DNA of 64,000 nt from Scytonema sp045865695 (GTDB lineage: Bacteria > Cyanobacteriota > Cyanobacteriia > Cyanobacteriales > Nostocaceae), in assembly GCF_045865695.1 (NCBI RefSeq), contig NZ_BAACAP010000210.1:18602-82601 (forward strand), written 5' to 3'. Made by a program: the position numbers and the translations under genes. Of this stretch, positions 45,355 through 53,352 are shown one piece after another; within the stretch, counting starts at the first letter, position 1; each line of letters begins with the position of its first letter. The notes under the pieces were generated by a model. It saw only the letters and a list, made by a program, of their open reading frames with translations, had not been told where the DNA came from and searched no databases.

Positions 45355-45636
45355 TGGGTGAAACAATTTTTCATCTCTCGTTTCTCGTTCCCAGGTTCTA
45401 CCTGGGAATGCATTACTAGAGGCTCTGCCTCGCCATGCACAAAGGAAGCGGAACCTCCCGTATAGCATTTCCCGGCGTATTCTGAGGACGAGGTGGTAAA
45501 AAGAAGTCGGGGATCTAGACCAACTACACCTGCCAAAATTTCTATGGTGGACTACTAGGGAGAGTAGATTATAGCGAACAGTTTATTTAGAGATTTCTTA
45601 CAGCAAATCTTTTCCAAATAGAATCAGGAGAATTTA
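45355..45636. repeat. Spacer with dispersed hairpin repeat
   Basis: ttcccaggt (45388-45396) and acctgggaa (45400-45408) are a perfect 9-bp hairpin, followed by ggctctgcctcgcc. It is the same family as 28792-28840 in inverted orientation. No gene is seen. Confidence 0.6.
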
Positions 45637-46035
45637 ATGCAGCCATTGCTAGATAGAGAGCCACAGGCGATCGTTCGGGTATTTACCACTTTTTTATCAC
45701 TTATGGGTAAAGATATTCAAGCCTGCGTAAATCTATTAGCTGATAATGCAGTTGTTGAATTTCCATACGCTTCTGATACACCAAAACGATTAGAAGGCAA
45801 AAACACTATTTATCACTACATGAAAAACGTGCTAGCTCAGATGCAAGACTGGATGTTTATCAATATTCGTGTCTATCCAACGATCGACCCTAATGTTCTA
45901 TGGGTTGAGCTTCATGGAGAAGCTGTCATGGTTTCTACAGGTCGCCAATATCAACAAGATTATGTGATACGCTTGGAAACGAAAGAAGATAAAATTGTCT
46001 ATTCTAGAATATTAGAATCTTTGTGCGAGCGGTGA
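45637..46035 (+). CDS. SnoaL/NTF2-like protein, copy 1, C-terminus frameshifted
   Basis: This NTF2-fold protein is a tandem paralogue of the next gene; the first 115 residues are alike (VFTTFLSLMGKDIQA, VEFPYASDTPKRLEG, VSTGRQYQQDYVIRLET). After residue about 122 it diverges into SRILESLCER and stops. The DNA here still resembles the YWN ending of copy 2, but one base is missing and a tag stop interrupts that frame. It is therefore probably a decaying copy. Both copies share the upstream aggagaat-t/c-taatg sequence. Function unknown; NTF2-fold enzymes include isomerases and cyclases. Confidence 0.7.
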   Translation: MQPLLDREPQAIVRVFTTFLSLMGKDIQACVNLLADNAVVEFPYASDTPKRLEGKNTIYHYMKNVLAQMQDWMFINIRVYPTIDPNVLWVELHGEAVMVSTGRQYQQDYVIRLETKEDKIVYSRILESLCER

Positions 46036-46201
46036 GAGGCACGAGAACCGCTCCACCTTGCGATACGGCAGTATAGCCGTAATCGCTCGCTTATCGCCCT
46101 TAATCCGAAAAATGAGTGCTGTTTTCTAATTACAGAGTTGGCTCAGGCGTTTACCACCTTCAAAGCCTGATATTTCAAGTTGATAGAACTAGGAGAATCT
46201 A

Positions 46202-46660
46202 ATGCAGCCATTACCAAATAGCGAGCAACAGACGATCGCTCAATTATTTACAACTTTTTTATCGCTGATGGGCAAAAACATTCAAGCCTTGATGGACTTG
46301 TATGCAGAAGATGCAGTCGTTGAATTTCCATACGCTTCTGGTACACCAAGACGATTAGAAGGCAAAAAAGTCATTTCCAACTACATCAAAGACGCGCTAA
46401 CACAGATGCAGGACTTGACTTTTACGAACATTCGTGTATATCAAACAACAAACCCTAATGTTCTGTGGGCTGAGTTTCATGGGGAAGCTGTTATTGTTTC
46501 CACAGGTCGCCAATATCAACAAGATTATGTGACGCGGTTGGAAACTAAAGGAGGCAAGATCGCTTACTACTGCGAGTATTGGAACCTTATGTCCGCCATT
46601 GAGGCGTGGGGTGGCACACAAAATTTGCACCAATCTTTTAATGCAGAAGATACAGAGTAA
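46202..46660 (+). CDS. SnoaL/NTF2-like protein, copy 2
   Basis: A 152-residue NTF2-fold protein of the SnoaL/ketosteroid-isomerase-related kind, with FTTFLSLMGKNIQALMDLYA, VVEFPYASGTPRRLEGK and the usual ending KIAYYCEYWNLMSAIEAWGG. No catalytic residues can be named with certainty. aggagaatc lies just before the ATG. Its stop is 14 bp from the NmrA-type gene, so they are co-transcribed. Confidence 0.8.
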   Translation: MQPLPNSEQQTIAQLFTTFLSLMGKNIQALMDLYAEDAVVEFPYASGTPRRLEGKKVISNYIKDALTQMQDLTFTNIRVYQTTNPNVLWAEFHGEAVIVSTGRQYQQDYVTRLETKGGKIAYYCEYWNLMSAIEAWGGTQNLHQSFNAEDTE

Positions 46661-46673
46661 GGAGAGGAAAAGC

Positions 46674-47561
46674 ATGAAAATTGCGATCGCAGCCGCATCT
46701 GGTAATGTTGGACGACGCACTGCTGAGAAGGTGATTCAGGCTGGAGCCGAAACCATTCTTCTAACACGACAGCCAAAGAAGCTAGCTGATTTAGCGGCTC
46801 AAGGTGCTACGGTAAAGCCAATCGGCAGTGATGATACTCAAGGGTTAATCGAGGTAACACAGGATGCAGATGCTTTGTTTTGGTTGACTCCACCGAAACT
46901 AGATGCACCCAGCTTACGTGACTGGTACATCCAAACAGCAACAACTGGAGCTAAAGCAGTGCGTGAAAACGGCATTAAACGAGTGGTCAACATTTCTGGT
47001 CTGGGTGCAGGTGCAAAAGCAGATCTCGGTACAGTTACATTTGTTGGAACCGTTGAATTGATTTTTAACCAAACTCTCTCGAATGTGCTGCATTTGCGTC
47101 CAGGCTATTTCATGGAGAATTTTTTGGGGCAAGTTAAGTTTATTCAGCAAGACAACGCCGTATATTTTCCTTATGCCAGCGACCATGATATTCCCTGGAT
47201 TAGTACAGACGACATCGGTGATGAAGCTGCAAAATATTTACTAGACGACTGTTGGGCAGGGCAATGGACTCGTAATCTGATGGGACCAGAAAATTTAACG
47301 CTTCCTGAAACCACTGCTATTCTTTCACGAATGTTGGATCGTCCCGTTGAATATGTTCAAGTGACGATAGAATCAATTCAGCAGCAACTTGCATTGACCG
47401 GAGCAACACCAAATGTTCAACAAGAGTTAGGGAATCTGTTTCGTGCTCTTGGCGATCGCGACGGCATTTATGCGACAGCGCGAACACCTGAAGCAGTTAC
47501 TTCAACTACATTTGAGCAGTTTGTAACACATAAACTACTCTCAAAAATCAAATATTGCTGA
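46674..47561 (+). CDS. NmrA-type NAD(P)-binding oxidoreductase
   Basis: From the ATG at 46674, with aaggagaggaaa upstream, the protein has 295 residues. A start at 46599 would run back into the SnoaL gene and is rejected. It has the atypical SDR/NmrA fold: MKIAIAAASGNVGRRTAEKV (dinucleotide site), DADALFWLTPPKLD, VVNISGLGAG and the C-terminal YFMENFLGQV type region. There is no YxxxK catalytic motif, as in NmrA-like and quinone reductase (QorB) members. A redox-sensing or reductase role is possible. It is immediately followed by an SDR fragment. Confidence 0.88.
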   Translation: MKIAIAAASGNVGRRTAEKVIQAGAETILLTRQPKKLADLAAQGATVKPIGSDDTQGLIEVTQDADALFWLTPPKLDAPSLRDWYIQTATTGAKAVRENGIKRVVNISGLGAGAKADLGTVTFVGTVELIFNQTLSNVLHLRPGYFMENFLGQVKFIQQDNAVYFPYASDHDIPWISTDDIGDEAAKYLLDDCWAGQWTRNLMGPENLTLPETTAILSRMLDRPVEYVQVTIESIQQQLALTGATPNVQQELGNLFRALGDRDGIYATARTPEAVTSTTFEQFVTHKLLSKIKYC

Positions 47562-47562
47562 A

Positions 47563-47865
47563 TTCAGTCTCTATAACGCGAGCAAACACGCCGTCGAAGG
47601 ATTGACTAAGACAGCTGCGCTAGAATATGCCAAGCTTGGGATTCGCGTGAACGCTGTTGCACCCGCCTTCATCACGACACCTATGGTAAATCGCTTCGTT
47701 GGTGCAACTAGTGAGCGACGGGATAACCTCGCTGCTCTACACCCCATCGGGCGGCTCGGTCAAGCTGAAGAGGTTGTACCCGCCGTGCTATTTCTTCTCT
47801 CCGATGCATCCTCCTTTATCACTGGCGATTCGCTGAAAGTGGATGGAGGCTGGATTGCACAGTAG
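47563..47865 (+). pseudogene. SDR 3' fragment
   Basis: The frame reads FSLYNASKHAVEGLTKTAAL, then EYAKLGIRVNAVAPAFITTP, and ends FITGDSLKVDGGWIAQ. This is the C-terminal 100 residues of an SDR including the catalytic YNASK. The Rossmann half is missing. It begins two bases after the NmrA stop. It parallels the intact SDR at 55068 (YNASKHAVMGLTRAAALDYA), so it is a relic of a relative. Confidence 0.75.
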
Positions 47866-47897
47866 GGTATATTGTAATTTATCAGGAAATATTGAAA

Positions 47898-48596
47898 ATG
47901 AAAAACCAAGCATCAAACTTGATTTTTGACCAGGAGTTCGCTTCTTCCTATGACAGTCAATTCGCTAAATTGGCTCCGATGCGGGACGCACTTCATATGT
48001 CGATCCGCATGGTGCTTTCTGAACTTCCTAGCGACGCACGGGTTCTCTGCGTCGGTGTGGGAACTGGATTAGAATTGATTGACCTCGCCCAAAAATTTCC
48101 ACAATGGAAGTTTACTGCAGTAGAGCCTGCGGCACCGATGCTAGACATCTGCCGTCAGAAAGCTGAGGAGTCTGGGATCGCATCCCGTTGCACGTTTCAC
48201 GAAGGTTATCTCGATTCACTTTCCGTGTCAGACCCTTGGAATGCCGCAACGTGCCTTTTGGTTTCACATTTCTTTATGCAGCAGGAAGAACGGCGCAACT
48301 TTTTTCGTCAAATTGCCGCACTTCTTCTCCCTGATGGATATTTAGTAAGTGCTGATTTAGCTTCCGATATGTCTAGCTCGGCTTACCAAAGCCTTTTAGA
48401 AGTTTGGCTGCGGATGCTTCAATACTCTGAAGTGCCTGCTGGGAAAATCGAAAAGATTACCGACACTTACGGGCAGACTGTTGCCATACTACCACCCCAG
48501 GAAGTTGAGTCAATCATTGTATCAAGCGGATTTAATCCGCCTGTATTGTTTTTCCAGACCCTTCTCATTCATGCCTGGTATGCCAAGCGAACATAG
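47898..48596 (+). CDS. Class I SAM-dependent methyltransferase
   Basis: The product is about 232 residues from the ATG at 47898 (MKNQASNLIFDQEFA); a TTG at 47892 is an alternative. Motif I is VLCVGVGTGLELIDLA, then FTAVEPAAPMLDICRQKAEE, and DPWNAATCLLVSHFFMQQ for motif II/III. It is of the Methyltransf_25 small-molecule type. The substrate is unknown. It lies in the plus-strand gene row, and its last codons are duplicated in the next gene's leader. Confidence 0.85.
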   Translation: MKNQASNLIFDQEFASSYDSQFAKLAPMRDALHMSIRMVLSELPSDARVLCVGVGTGLELIDLAQKFPQWKFTAVEPAAPMLDICRQKAEESGIASRCTFHEGYLDSLSVSDPWNAATCLLVSHFFMQQEERRNFFRQIAALLLPDGYLVSADLASDMSSSAYQSLLEVWLRMLQYSEVPAGKIEKITDTYGQTVAILPPQEVESIIVSSGFNPPVLFFQTLLIHAWYAKRT

Positions 48597-48659
48597 CACC
48601 AGTGACCAGTGACCAGTGACCAGTGTTCTCATTCATGCCTGGTATTCCAAGCGAACATA
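48564..48659. repeat. 32-bp duplication around a heptamer array
   Basis: The 32 bases 48564-48595, the end of the methyltransferase gene, return with one change at 48628-48659. Between them are four perfect units of accagtg (48598-48625), the reverse complement of the cactggt family. Confidence 0.85.
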
Positions 48660-48682
48660 ACCAATACTCTAAGGTTCAGATC

Positions 48683-49609
48683 GTGTCATATAACACTTCT
48701 ATTCTTGTCTTAGGAGCCGGTGAACTCGGGATGTCCGTTCTTCGCAACTTAGCCAAGCTCACCACTCTGTCTTCTGGGACTACCCTCACGGTTCTCCTGC
48801 GTCCTTCCACCATCGCTTCTCACGACCCAAGCAAACAACGGGACATTGCCGAACTCCATTCTCTCGGCGTCAAATTCATCTTTACCGATCTCGTAGCCGA
48901 CTCCATCACTGACCTTGCCGTTCTTTTCAGGCATTTCCACACCGTAATTGGCTGCACTGGCTTTGTGGCTGGAAGTGGCATCCAACGAAAGCTCGCCCGC
49001 GCCGTTCTTGATGCCGGCGTGAAACGCTATGTCCCTTGGCAATTCGGCGTTGACTACGATGTCATCGGTAGAGGTAGCGCACAAGACTTGTTCGATGAGC
49101 AGCTCGACGTGCGCGACCTCCTGCGATCGCAAGACCGCACGGAATGGGTCATTGTTTCGACGGGTATGTTCACCAGTTTCCTATTTGAGCCTTCCTTCGG
49201 CGTGGTTGACCTAGCGAAAAATACTGTATATGCGCTAGGGAGTTGGGACACTACCGTTACAGTCACAACCCCTGAAGATATCGGCGCTCTGACAGCGGAA
49301 ATCCTCTTTGCCGAACCACGAATCGTCAACCGCGTCGTGTATACGGCTGGCGATACGATCGCTTACGCACGATTGGCGAACATCGTGGACTCTGTTTTGG
49401 GTCGGAAGGTGCAACGGGTAGAATGGAGCGTACTTAAGTTAAAAGACAAACTAGCAAAAGACCCTGACAACCCCATTAGGAAGTACAGAGTGGTATTTGC
49501 AGAGGGTAAAGGAGTTTCGTGGGAGGTGGACAAGACGTTCAATGCCCAACGAGGCATCAAAGTCTTGGGAGTCGAACAGTGGGCGCGGGAGAATCTTCGC
49601 TACCGTTAG
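48683..49609 (+). CDS. NmrA/isoflavone-reductase-like aromatic alcohol reductase
   Basis: An NAD(P)-binding protein of the PCBER/isoflavone reductase group: SILVLGAGELGMSVLRNLAK (dinucleotide site), VKRYVPWQFGVDYDVIG, and EWVIVSTGMFTSFLFEPSFG. Homologues known to me are abundant in fungi and are annotated as aromatic alcohol reductases. I place the start at GTG 48683 (VSYNTSILVLG), which has aaggt ten bases before it. An ATG at 48635 lies in the duplicated tail of the methyltransferase gene and would be accidental. This gives 308 residues. Confidence 0.8.
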   Translation: MSYNTSILVLGAGELGMSVLRNLAKLTTLSSGTTLTVLLRPSTIASHDPSKQRDIAELHSLGVKFIFTDLVADSITDLAVLFRHFHTVIGCTGFVAGSGIQRKLARAVLDAGVKRYVPWQFGVDYDVIGRGSAQDLFDEQLDVRDLLRSQDRTEWVIVSTGMFTSFLFEPSFGVVDLAKNTVYALGSWDTTVTVTTPEDIGALTAEILFAEPRIVNRVVYTAGDTIAYARLANIVDSVLGRKVQRVEWSVLKLKDKLAKDPDNPIRKYRVVFAEGKGVSWEVDKTFNAQRGIKVLGVEQWARENLRYR

Positions 49610-49615
49610 ATCTGA

Positions 49616-49831
49616 TTAGGTAGGTTCTTCTGAAACTTTAACGAGTAGTTTTCCCTTCTTGTTGCCGTTGAACAGTTTTAGGACGGCTAATGGTGCATTT
49701 TCTAAGCCCTCGACAATCTCAATGGCATATTTAATTTTACCTTGGTCGAGCCATTGTCCAATATCCCTTATAGCTTCAGACCATCCAGGATGAGCTGCTA
49801 AGCGAAACTGTCTATTTATTCGTGTTTTCAT
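49616..49831 (-). pseudogene. MDR dehydrogenase 3' fragment
   Basis: The frame reads IRDIGQWLDQGKIKYAIEIV, then EGLENAPLAVLKLFNGNKKG and KLLVKVSEE. This is the C-terminal end of an NADP-dependent CurA/leukotriene-B4-dehydrogenase-type MDR protein. The other 80 percent is missing upstream. It converges on the aromatic alcohol reductase gene. Confidence 0.6.
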
Positions 49832-49943
49832 TGGCTTGTCATTCTACTGTGTTTCTTCATACATTTGATTATTTCCTCCGATCGTTCTTAAACACGAAGA
49901 ACGGAAATCAATTGGTCACTTAAGTGCTGCTGTTGCCTCAATC

Positions 49944-50318
49944 TCAACCAATGTTTCTGGGGAGGGAGGCAAGTGAGGAAACACCGATGCCAGTGACAGT
50001 GGGGGGCGATTCTGCCAGAAATTGCGCGAGAATTGGTGCTATATTTTCAATGAATTCTCCAAGTTCACCACGAACATAGATGCGAAGGCTAAGCAAATTC
50101 TCTACGGAGCTTCCCGATGCATCTAGGACGACGGTTAGGTTAGTTAGCACGTTCTTTAGTTGCCCCTCGACAGTATGGCATGAGACTTGATGGTTCACGT
50201 CCCAGTCAACTTGACCAGAAATGTAAACGGTAGCCGATGCGGTATCGATAACAGCATGGGACATTCCGTGTGGTCTTCCATCATAGAGTTGTGGCGGATT
50301 AATAAGTTGCTTTCTCAT
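49944..50318 (-). CDS. ridA: RidA-family protein with probable 3' frameshift
   Basis: Starts at ATG 50318 with aggac upstream. Its RidA motifs are INPPQLYDGRPHGMSHAV, TVYISGQVDWDVN and LKNVLTNLTVVLDASGSSVE with LLSLRIYVRG. RidA enzymes hydrolyse reactive enamine/imine intermediates. The last residues LASLPRNIG differ from the family. The same DNA in the +1 frame reads ETLVEIEATAALK, the usual RidA end, so one C seems to have been added in a run of Cs at about 49963-49968. The gene follows a metallo-beta-lactamase fragment and promoter copy B on the minus strand. Confidence 0.65.
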   Translation of the reverse strand: MRKQLINPPQLYDGRPHGMSHAVIDTASATVYISGQVDWDVNHQVSCHTVEGQLKNVLTNLTVVLDASGSSVENLLSLRIYVRGELGEFIENIAPILAQFLAESPPTVTGIGVSSLASLPRNIG

Positions 50319-50482
50319 TGTGTCTAAGTCCTTGTGTAGGAAAGCATAACAACGATCGGCATGGATATGCGTAAGGAGAATTGTGTCGATCTCATCTAGT
50401 GCATAGCTTGCTGCCTTCAACGACACTTGCAGCTTGCCACCTAGCTTTGATCCGAACAATTGTCTTGCCCTAGTATCCACCT
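50319..50482 (-). pseudogene. Metallo-beta-lactamase-fold fragment
   Basis: The frame reads MDTRARQLFGSKLGGKLQVS, then EIDTILLTHIHADR, and then continues into the RidA leader. It parallels residues 106-147 of the intact MBL gene at 43092 (DTGVGQLFGPKLGGKLQ, EIDTILLTHIHADH). Only about 50 codons remain, without signal peptide or later ligands. It fuses in frame to ridA. Confidence 0.65.
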
Positions 50483-50500
50483 GAAGTTGCTAACTATGTT

Positions 50501-50580
50501 CTATCTATCCCAAGTGTAATGAGGTGCAACGCGATACTTCTTTGGTGATTCTTACAATGATTTATCAGATTCTTATGGTG
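50501..50580 (-). promoter_or_regulatory. AraC-type promoter module, copy B (inverted)
   Basis: On the minus strand, taagaatctga (50565-50575) and a second taagaatca (50546-50554) are 21 bp apart. They are followed by cctcattacact (50513-50524) like the -10 region of the other copies. It faces the MBL fragment and ridA. The opposite flank has cgctcttcacc as in copies D and E. Confidence 0.65.
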
Positions 50581-50687
50581 AAGAGCGTAAAATAACATAA
50601 CTCCGGATCTCATTTGGGAGAAAAACCGTCCCACCACCAATATTCAAACCTGTGAATTGAGTTGGGGCAACCAAGAAGTAACTAGCG

Positions 50688-50740
50688 TATCAACAGTTTA
50701 AGCAACTCACAGGAATGACACCCAAACAAGTTCGCTAACC
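50688..50740 (+). pseudogene. AraC 3'-end relic
   Basis: The bases encode QQFKQLTGMTPKQVR and a TAA, which matches the last 15 codons of the AraC gene ending at 56865 (QQFKRFTGMTPKQVR). Nothing upstream of it continues the homology clearly. It directly precedes promoter copy C. Confidence 0.75.
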
Positions 50741-50743
50741 CCA

Positions 50744-50812
50744 TAAGAATCTGATAAATCATTGTATAAATCTGAAAGAAATCAAGTATTGGAACTCATT
50801 ATACTTCAGATA
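50744..50812 (+). promoter_or_regulatory. AraC-type promoter module, copy C
   Basis: taagaatctga (50744-50754) and tataaatctga (50765-50775) are 21 bp apart. tatact (50800-50805), within ggaactcattatacttcaga, is a good -10-like element. It precedes the SnoaL-like gene at 50870 and the GMC oxidoreductase gene behind it. Confidence 0.7.
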
Positions 50813-50869
50813 GCTAGAACACTACACAAGTAGAAACCAAGAAGCTTCTAAACTAATGGAGATTAACTC

Positions 50870-51262
50870 ATGGAGATGAATGCTACTCTTGCTCGAAGCG
50901 ATCCCTCGGTTCTAATCAAAATGGAAACTGCAATCAATGCTCATGACATTGATACATTCGTAAACTGCTTTGTCAATGACTTCGTGAGCGAACAGCCGGT
51001 ACATCCGGAGCGAAACTTCACTGGCGTAGAACAGGTGCGAAAAAACTGGACTGACTTGTTTGCTCAAGTTCCTGACCTCTGCGTGGAATTAGTTGCCCAT
51101 ACAATCGCTGGTGACATTGGTTGGTCGGAGTGGCTTTGGCAAGGAAAACATACAAACGGTACAGAACTTAATATGCGAGGTGTTATCGTTGTCGGACTAA
51201 GAGAAAACACGATCGCATGGGCGCGGTTGTATATGGAGCCAGTTCAGAGCCTGCCAAAGTAG
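50870..51262 (+). CDS. SnoaL/NTF2-like protein
   Basis: A 130-residue NTF2-fold protein: DPSVLIKMETAINAHDIDTF, VSEQPVHPERNFTGVEQVRK and IGWSEWLWQGKHTNGTELNM fit the SnoaL-like ester-cyclase/isomerase group. It is distinct in sequence from the pair at 45637 and 46202. Promoter copy C lies 60 bp upstream. The GMC oxidoreductase follows after 28 bp and is co-transcribed. Confidence 0.78.
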   Translation: MEMNATLARSDPSVLIKMETAINAHDIDTFVNCFVNDFVSEQPVHPERNFTGVEQVRKNWTDLFAQVPDLCVELVAHTIAGDIGWSEWLWQGKHTNGTELNMRGVIVVGLRENTIAWARLYMEPVQSLPK

Positions 51263-51290
51263 CACTTTATTTACACAAGGAGTATATTCA

Positions 51291-52976
51291 ATGTCAACAG
51301 TACAGAACTACGATTACATTGTTGTTGGTGCAGGTTCAGCAGGCTGTGTTGTTGCCAATCGTCTCACAGAAGACCCCGAAACAACTGTGTTGTTGCTTGA
51401 AGCGGGCAATCGAGATACAAAACCAGAGATTCAAATTCCAGCAGACTGCTTAAAACTACTTGACTCCGAAGTGGACTGGGGCTATTTCTCTGAACCAGAA
51501 CCCTACTTGAACGATCGCATAATCTTTTGTCCTCGCGGCAAAGTCTTAGGGGGTAGCAGTTCGATTAATTTCATGCTCTATGTTCGAGGCAATCCTTTCG
51601 ATTATGACCACTGGCAGGCATTGGGCAATCCTGGTTGGAGTTACCAAGATGTCCTGCCCTACTTCAAAAAATCAGAGCACTCCTCACGCGGTGCCGATGC
51701 CTACCATGGTGTCGATGGAGAGTTAAGCGTGACCGACTCGATCGCTCCTACCACGATTTCCCAAAGATTTGTAGACGTATGTGTAGCACTGGGATATGAC
51801 CGCAATCCTGATTTTAACGGAAAGCAACAGAAAGGGGCGGGATTCTATCAAATGACGATTAAGGATGGGAAACGGCACAGTACTGCTGCTGCATTTCTTA
51901 CACCGATTCTGGATCGCTCAAACCTTACAGTGCAAACAGATGCATTAGTAACTCGATTGTTGTTTATAGGAACTCGCGTCATTGGAGTGGAGTACTTATA
52001 TGAAGGAACACTACACCAGATCGGGGTCAATCGGGAAGTGATTTTAAGTGCAGGTGCATTCGATTCACCAAAGGTGCTAATGCTTTCCGGCATTGGAGAT
52101 GCAGAATACCTGCAAGCAATGGGGATTTCTGTCGTAGCCGATTTACCAGGTGTGGGACAAAACCTGCAAGACCATATTCTCCTTCCCGTAGTCTACCAGG
52201 CAACTCAGGAGTTGTACCTCGCCACCACCAATAGTGGTATTGGTGAAGCTGGAATGTTTGTGCATAGCGAGGGGAAAGTGGATGTTGCGCCAGATTTGCA
52301 GCTTTTCTTTTGTCCCCTTCCCTGGTTGCCTCCAGGCTATTCCCTAGTTGATTCGGCATTTACGGGCGTCGTTAGTTTGACCCATCCCCAGAACAGTGGG
52401 AGTGTTACTTTACGACCTGCTAAAGGCAGCGCTTCGCGAACGCGAAGCGTGGGCTCTGCCCAATCGCTTGACCCCAGAGACCCCCCGATTATTCGTCTGA
52501 ACTATTTGCAAAGTCAATCCGATGTGCAAAAGCTAGTGACAGGGATTCAAATACTTCGCAGCTTATTTCATTCAAGTTCCTTTGATGAGTTTCGAGGTGA
52601 GGAAGTTGCCCCAGGTCCAAAGGTTCAGAGCGATCGATCCCTCGAAGCTTACATTCGAGAAGTTTGCAATACAGTGTATCATCCAATCGGTACTTGCAAA
52701 ATGGGAACCGATCCAATGGCAGTTGTAGACCCCGAACTCCGAGTGCATGGAGTGGAAGGATTGCGTGTTGTCGATGCCTCCATCATGCCAACAATTGTTA
52801 CGGGAAACACGAACGCGCCTACCATCATGATTGGTGAGAAAGCAGCCGATTTAATTAAGGCAAGCCCTACCCGACAAACCACTCGCAGCGATTTTGACAT
52901 ACAAAATCCAGCCCACTCACTCGCTCGGGATTTCTGGGACGAATCGAATGGAGCAAATGGGCATAAAAAATTATAA
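51291..52976 (+). CDS. GMC-family FAD-dependent oxidoreductase (choline/alcohol dehydrogenase-like)
   Basis: The 561-residue GMC enzyme has the FAD site YDYIVVGAGSAGCVVANRL, GMC signature 1 (GKVLGGSSSINFMLYVRG) and signature 2 (GAFDSPKVLMLSGIG). The C-terminal active-site pair is His464 (VYHPIGTCKMG) and Asn508 (GNTNAPTIMIGEKAAD). It oxidises alcohols with FAD; the natural substrate is unknown. A short insertion KGSASRTRSVGSAQS near residue 380 is encoded by the palindrome gcgcttcgcgaacgcgaagc (52428-52447), a repeat that invaded a loop. acaaggagt lies before the ATG. Confidence 0.92.
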   Translation: MSTVQNYDYIVVGAGSAGCVVANRLTEDPETTVLLLEAGNRDTKPEIQIPADCLKLLDSEVDWGYFSEPEPYLNDRIIFCPRGKVLGGSSSINFMLYVRGNPFDYDHWQALGNPGWSYQDVLPYFKKSEHSSRGADAYHGVDGELSVTDSIAPTTISQRFVDVCVALGYDRNPDFNGKQQKGAGFYQMTIKDGKRHSTAAAFLTPILDRSNLTVQTDALVTRLLFIGTRVIGVEYLYEGTLHQIGVNREVILSAGAFDSPKVLMLSGIGDAEYLQAMGISVVADLPGVGQNLQDHILLPVVYQATQELYLATTNSGIGEAGMFVHSEGKVDVAPDLQLFFCPLPWLPPGYSLVDSAFTGVVSLTHPQNSGSVTLRPAKGSASRTRSVGSAQSLDPRDPPIIRLNYLQSQSDVQKLVTGIQILRSLFHSSSFDEFRGEEVAPGPKVQSDRSLEAYIREVCNTVYHPIGTCKMGTDPMAVVDPELRVHGVEGLRVVDASIMPTIVTGNTNAPTIMIGEKAADLIKASPTRQTTRSDFDIQNPAHSLARDFWDESNGANGHKKL

Positions 52977-52982
52977 AGATCG

Positions 52983-53180
52983 CGGACATTGCCTTACAAG
53001 TAAGTTTCTCCAGCCAAACCCATCTGACACAACAGTTTAAGCGCCTCATTAAAATGATATCATATCCGGTAACATAACCATGCGGAAAAGCTTCCTAACT
53101 TCTTAGCGCCTTTGCGCCTTTGCGTGAGTTTTATTCAGAGTACACAAGCGGACATGATATAACACCAAAGCAGGTTCGCC
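52983..53180 (+). pseudogene. AraC 3'-end relic split by an insertion
   Basis: 52983-53056 reads like ADIALQVSFSSQTHLTQQFK and RLIKM, the relative of EIALQVGFSSQSHLTQQFKR at the end of the AraC gene. The next piece, ccaaagcaggttcgc (53165-53179; PKQVR), is about 100 bp further on, beyond a small inserted element. It precedes promoter copy D. Confidence 0.75.
53057..53160. mobile_element. About 104-bp miniature insertion with inverted ends
   Basis: atatcatatccg (53057-53068) and cggacatgatat (53149-53160) are terminal inverted repeats with one mismatch. atgatat occurs at both edges (53054-53060 and 53154-53160). It sits inside the AraC relic. The middle contains the gcgcctttgcg repeat found commonly in cyanobacterial spacers. 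Confidence 0.65.
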
Positions 53181-53188
53181 CTTCACCA

Positions 53189-53262
53189 TAAGAATCTGAT
53201 AAACTGCCATAAGAATCTGAAAGAAGTCAAGTCTTGGAACTCACTACACTTCATATAGACCA
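53189..53262 (+). promoter_or_regulatory. AraC-type promoter module, copy D
   Basis: Two perfect taagaatctga repeats at 53189-53199 and 53210-53220, 21 bp apart. They are followed by aagaagtcaagt and ggaactcactacacttca. It precedes the flavin monooxygenase gene at 53353. Confidence 0.7.
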
Positions 53263-53352
53263 AACAAAATTGGCAAGAGTTGAATCCTTACCAACTACCT
53301 AACGATTGGGATAAATAACAATGACGATTCCTTGTGAACTATTAATAAAGCT

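Noticed and set aside
46599..46673. A longer start for the NmrA-type gene
   Set aside because: It would overlap the SnoaL gene by 62 bases, while ATG 46674 has a strong ribosome-binding site.
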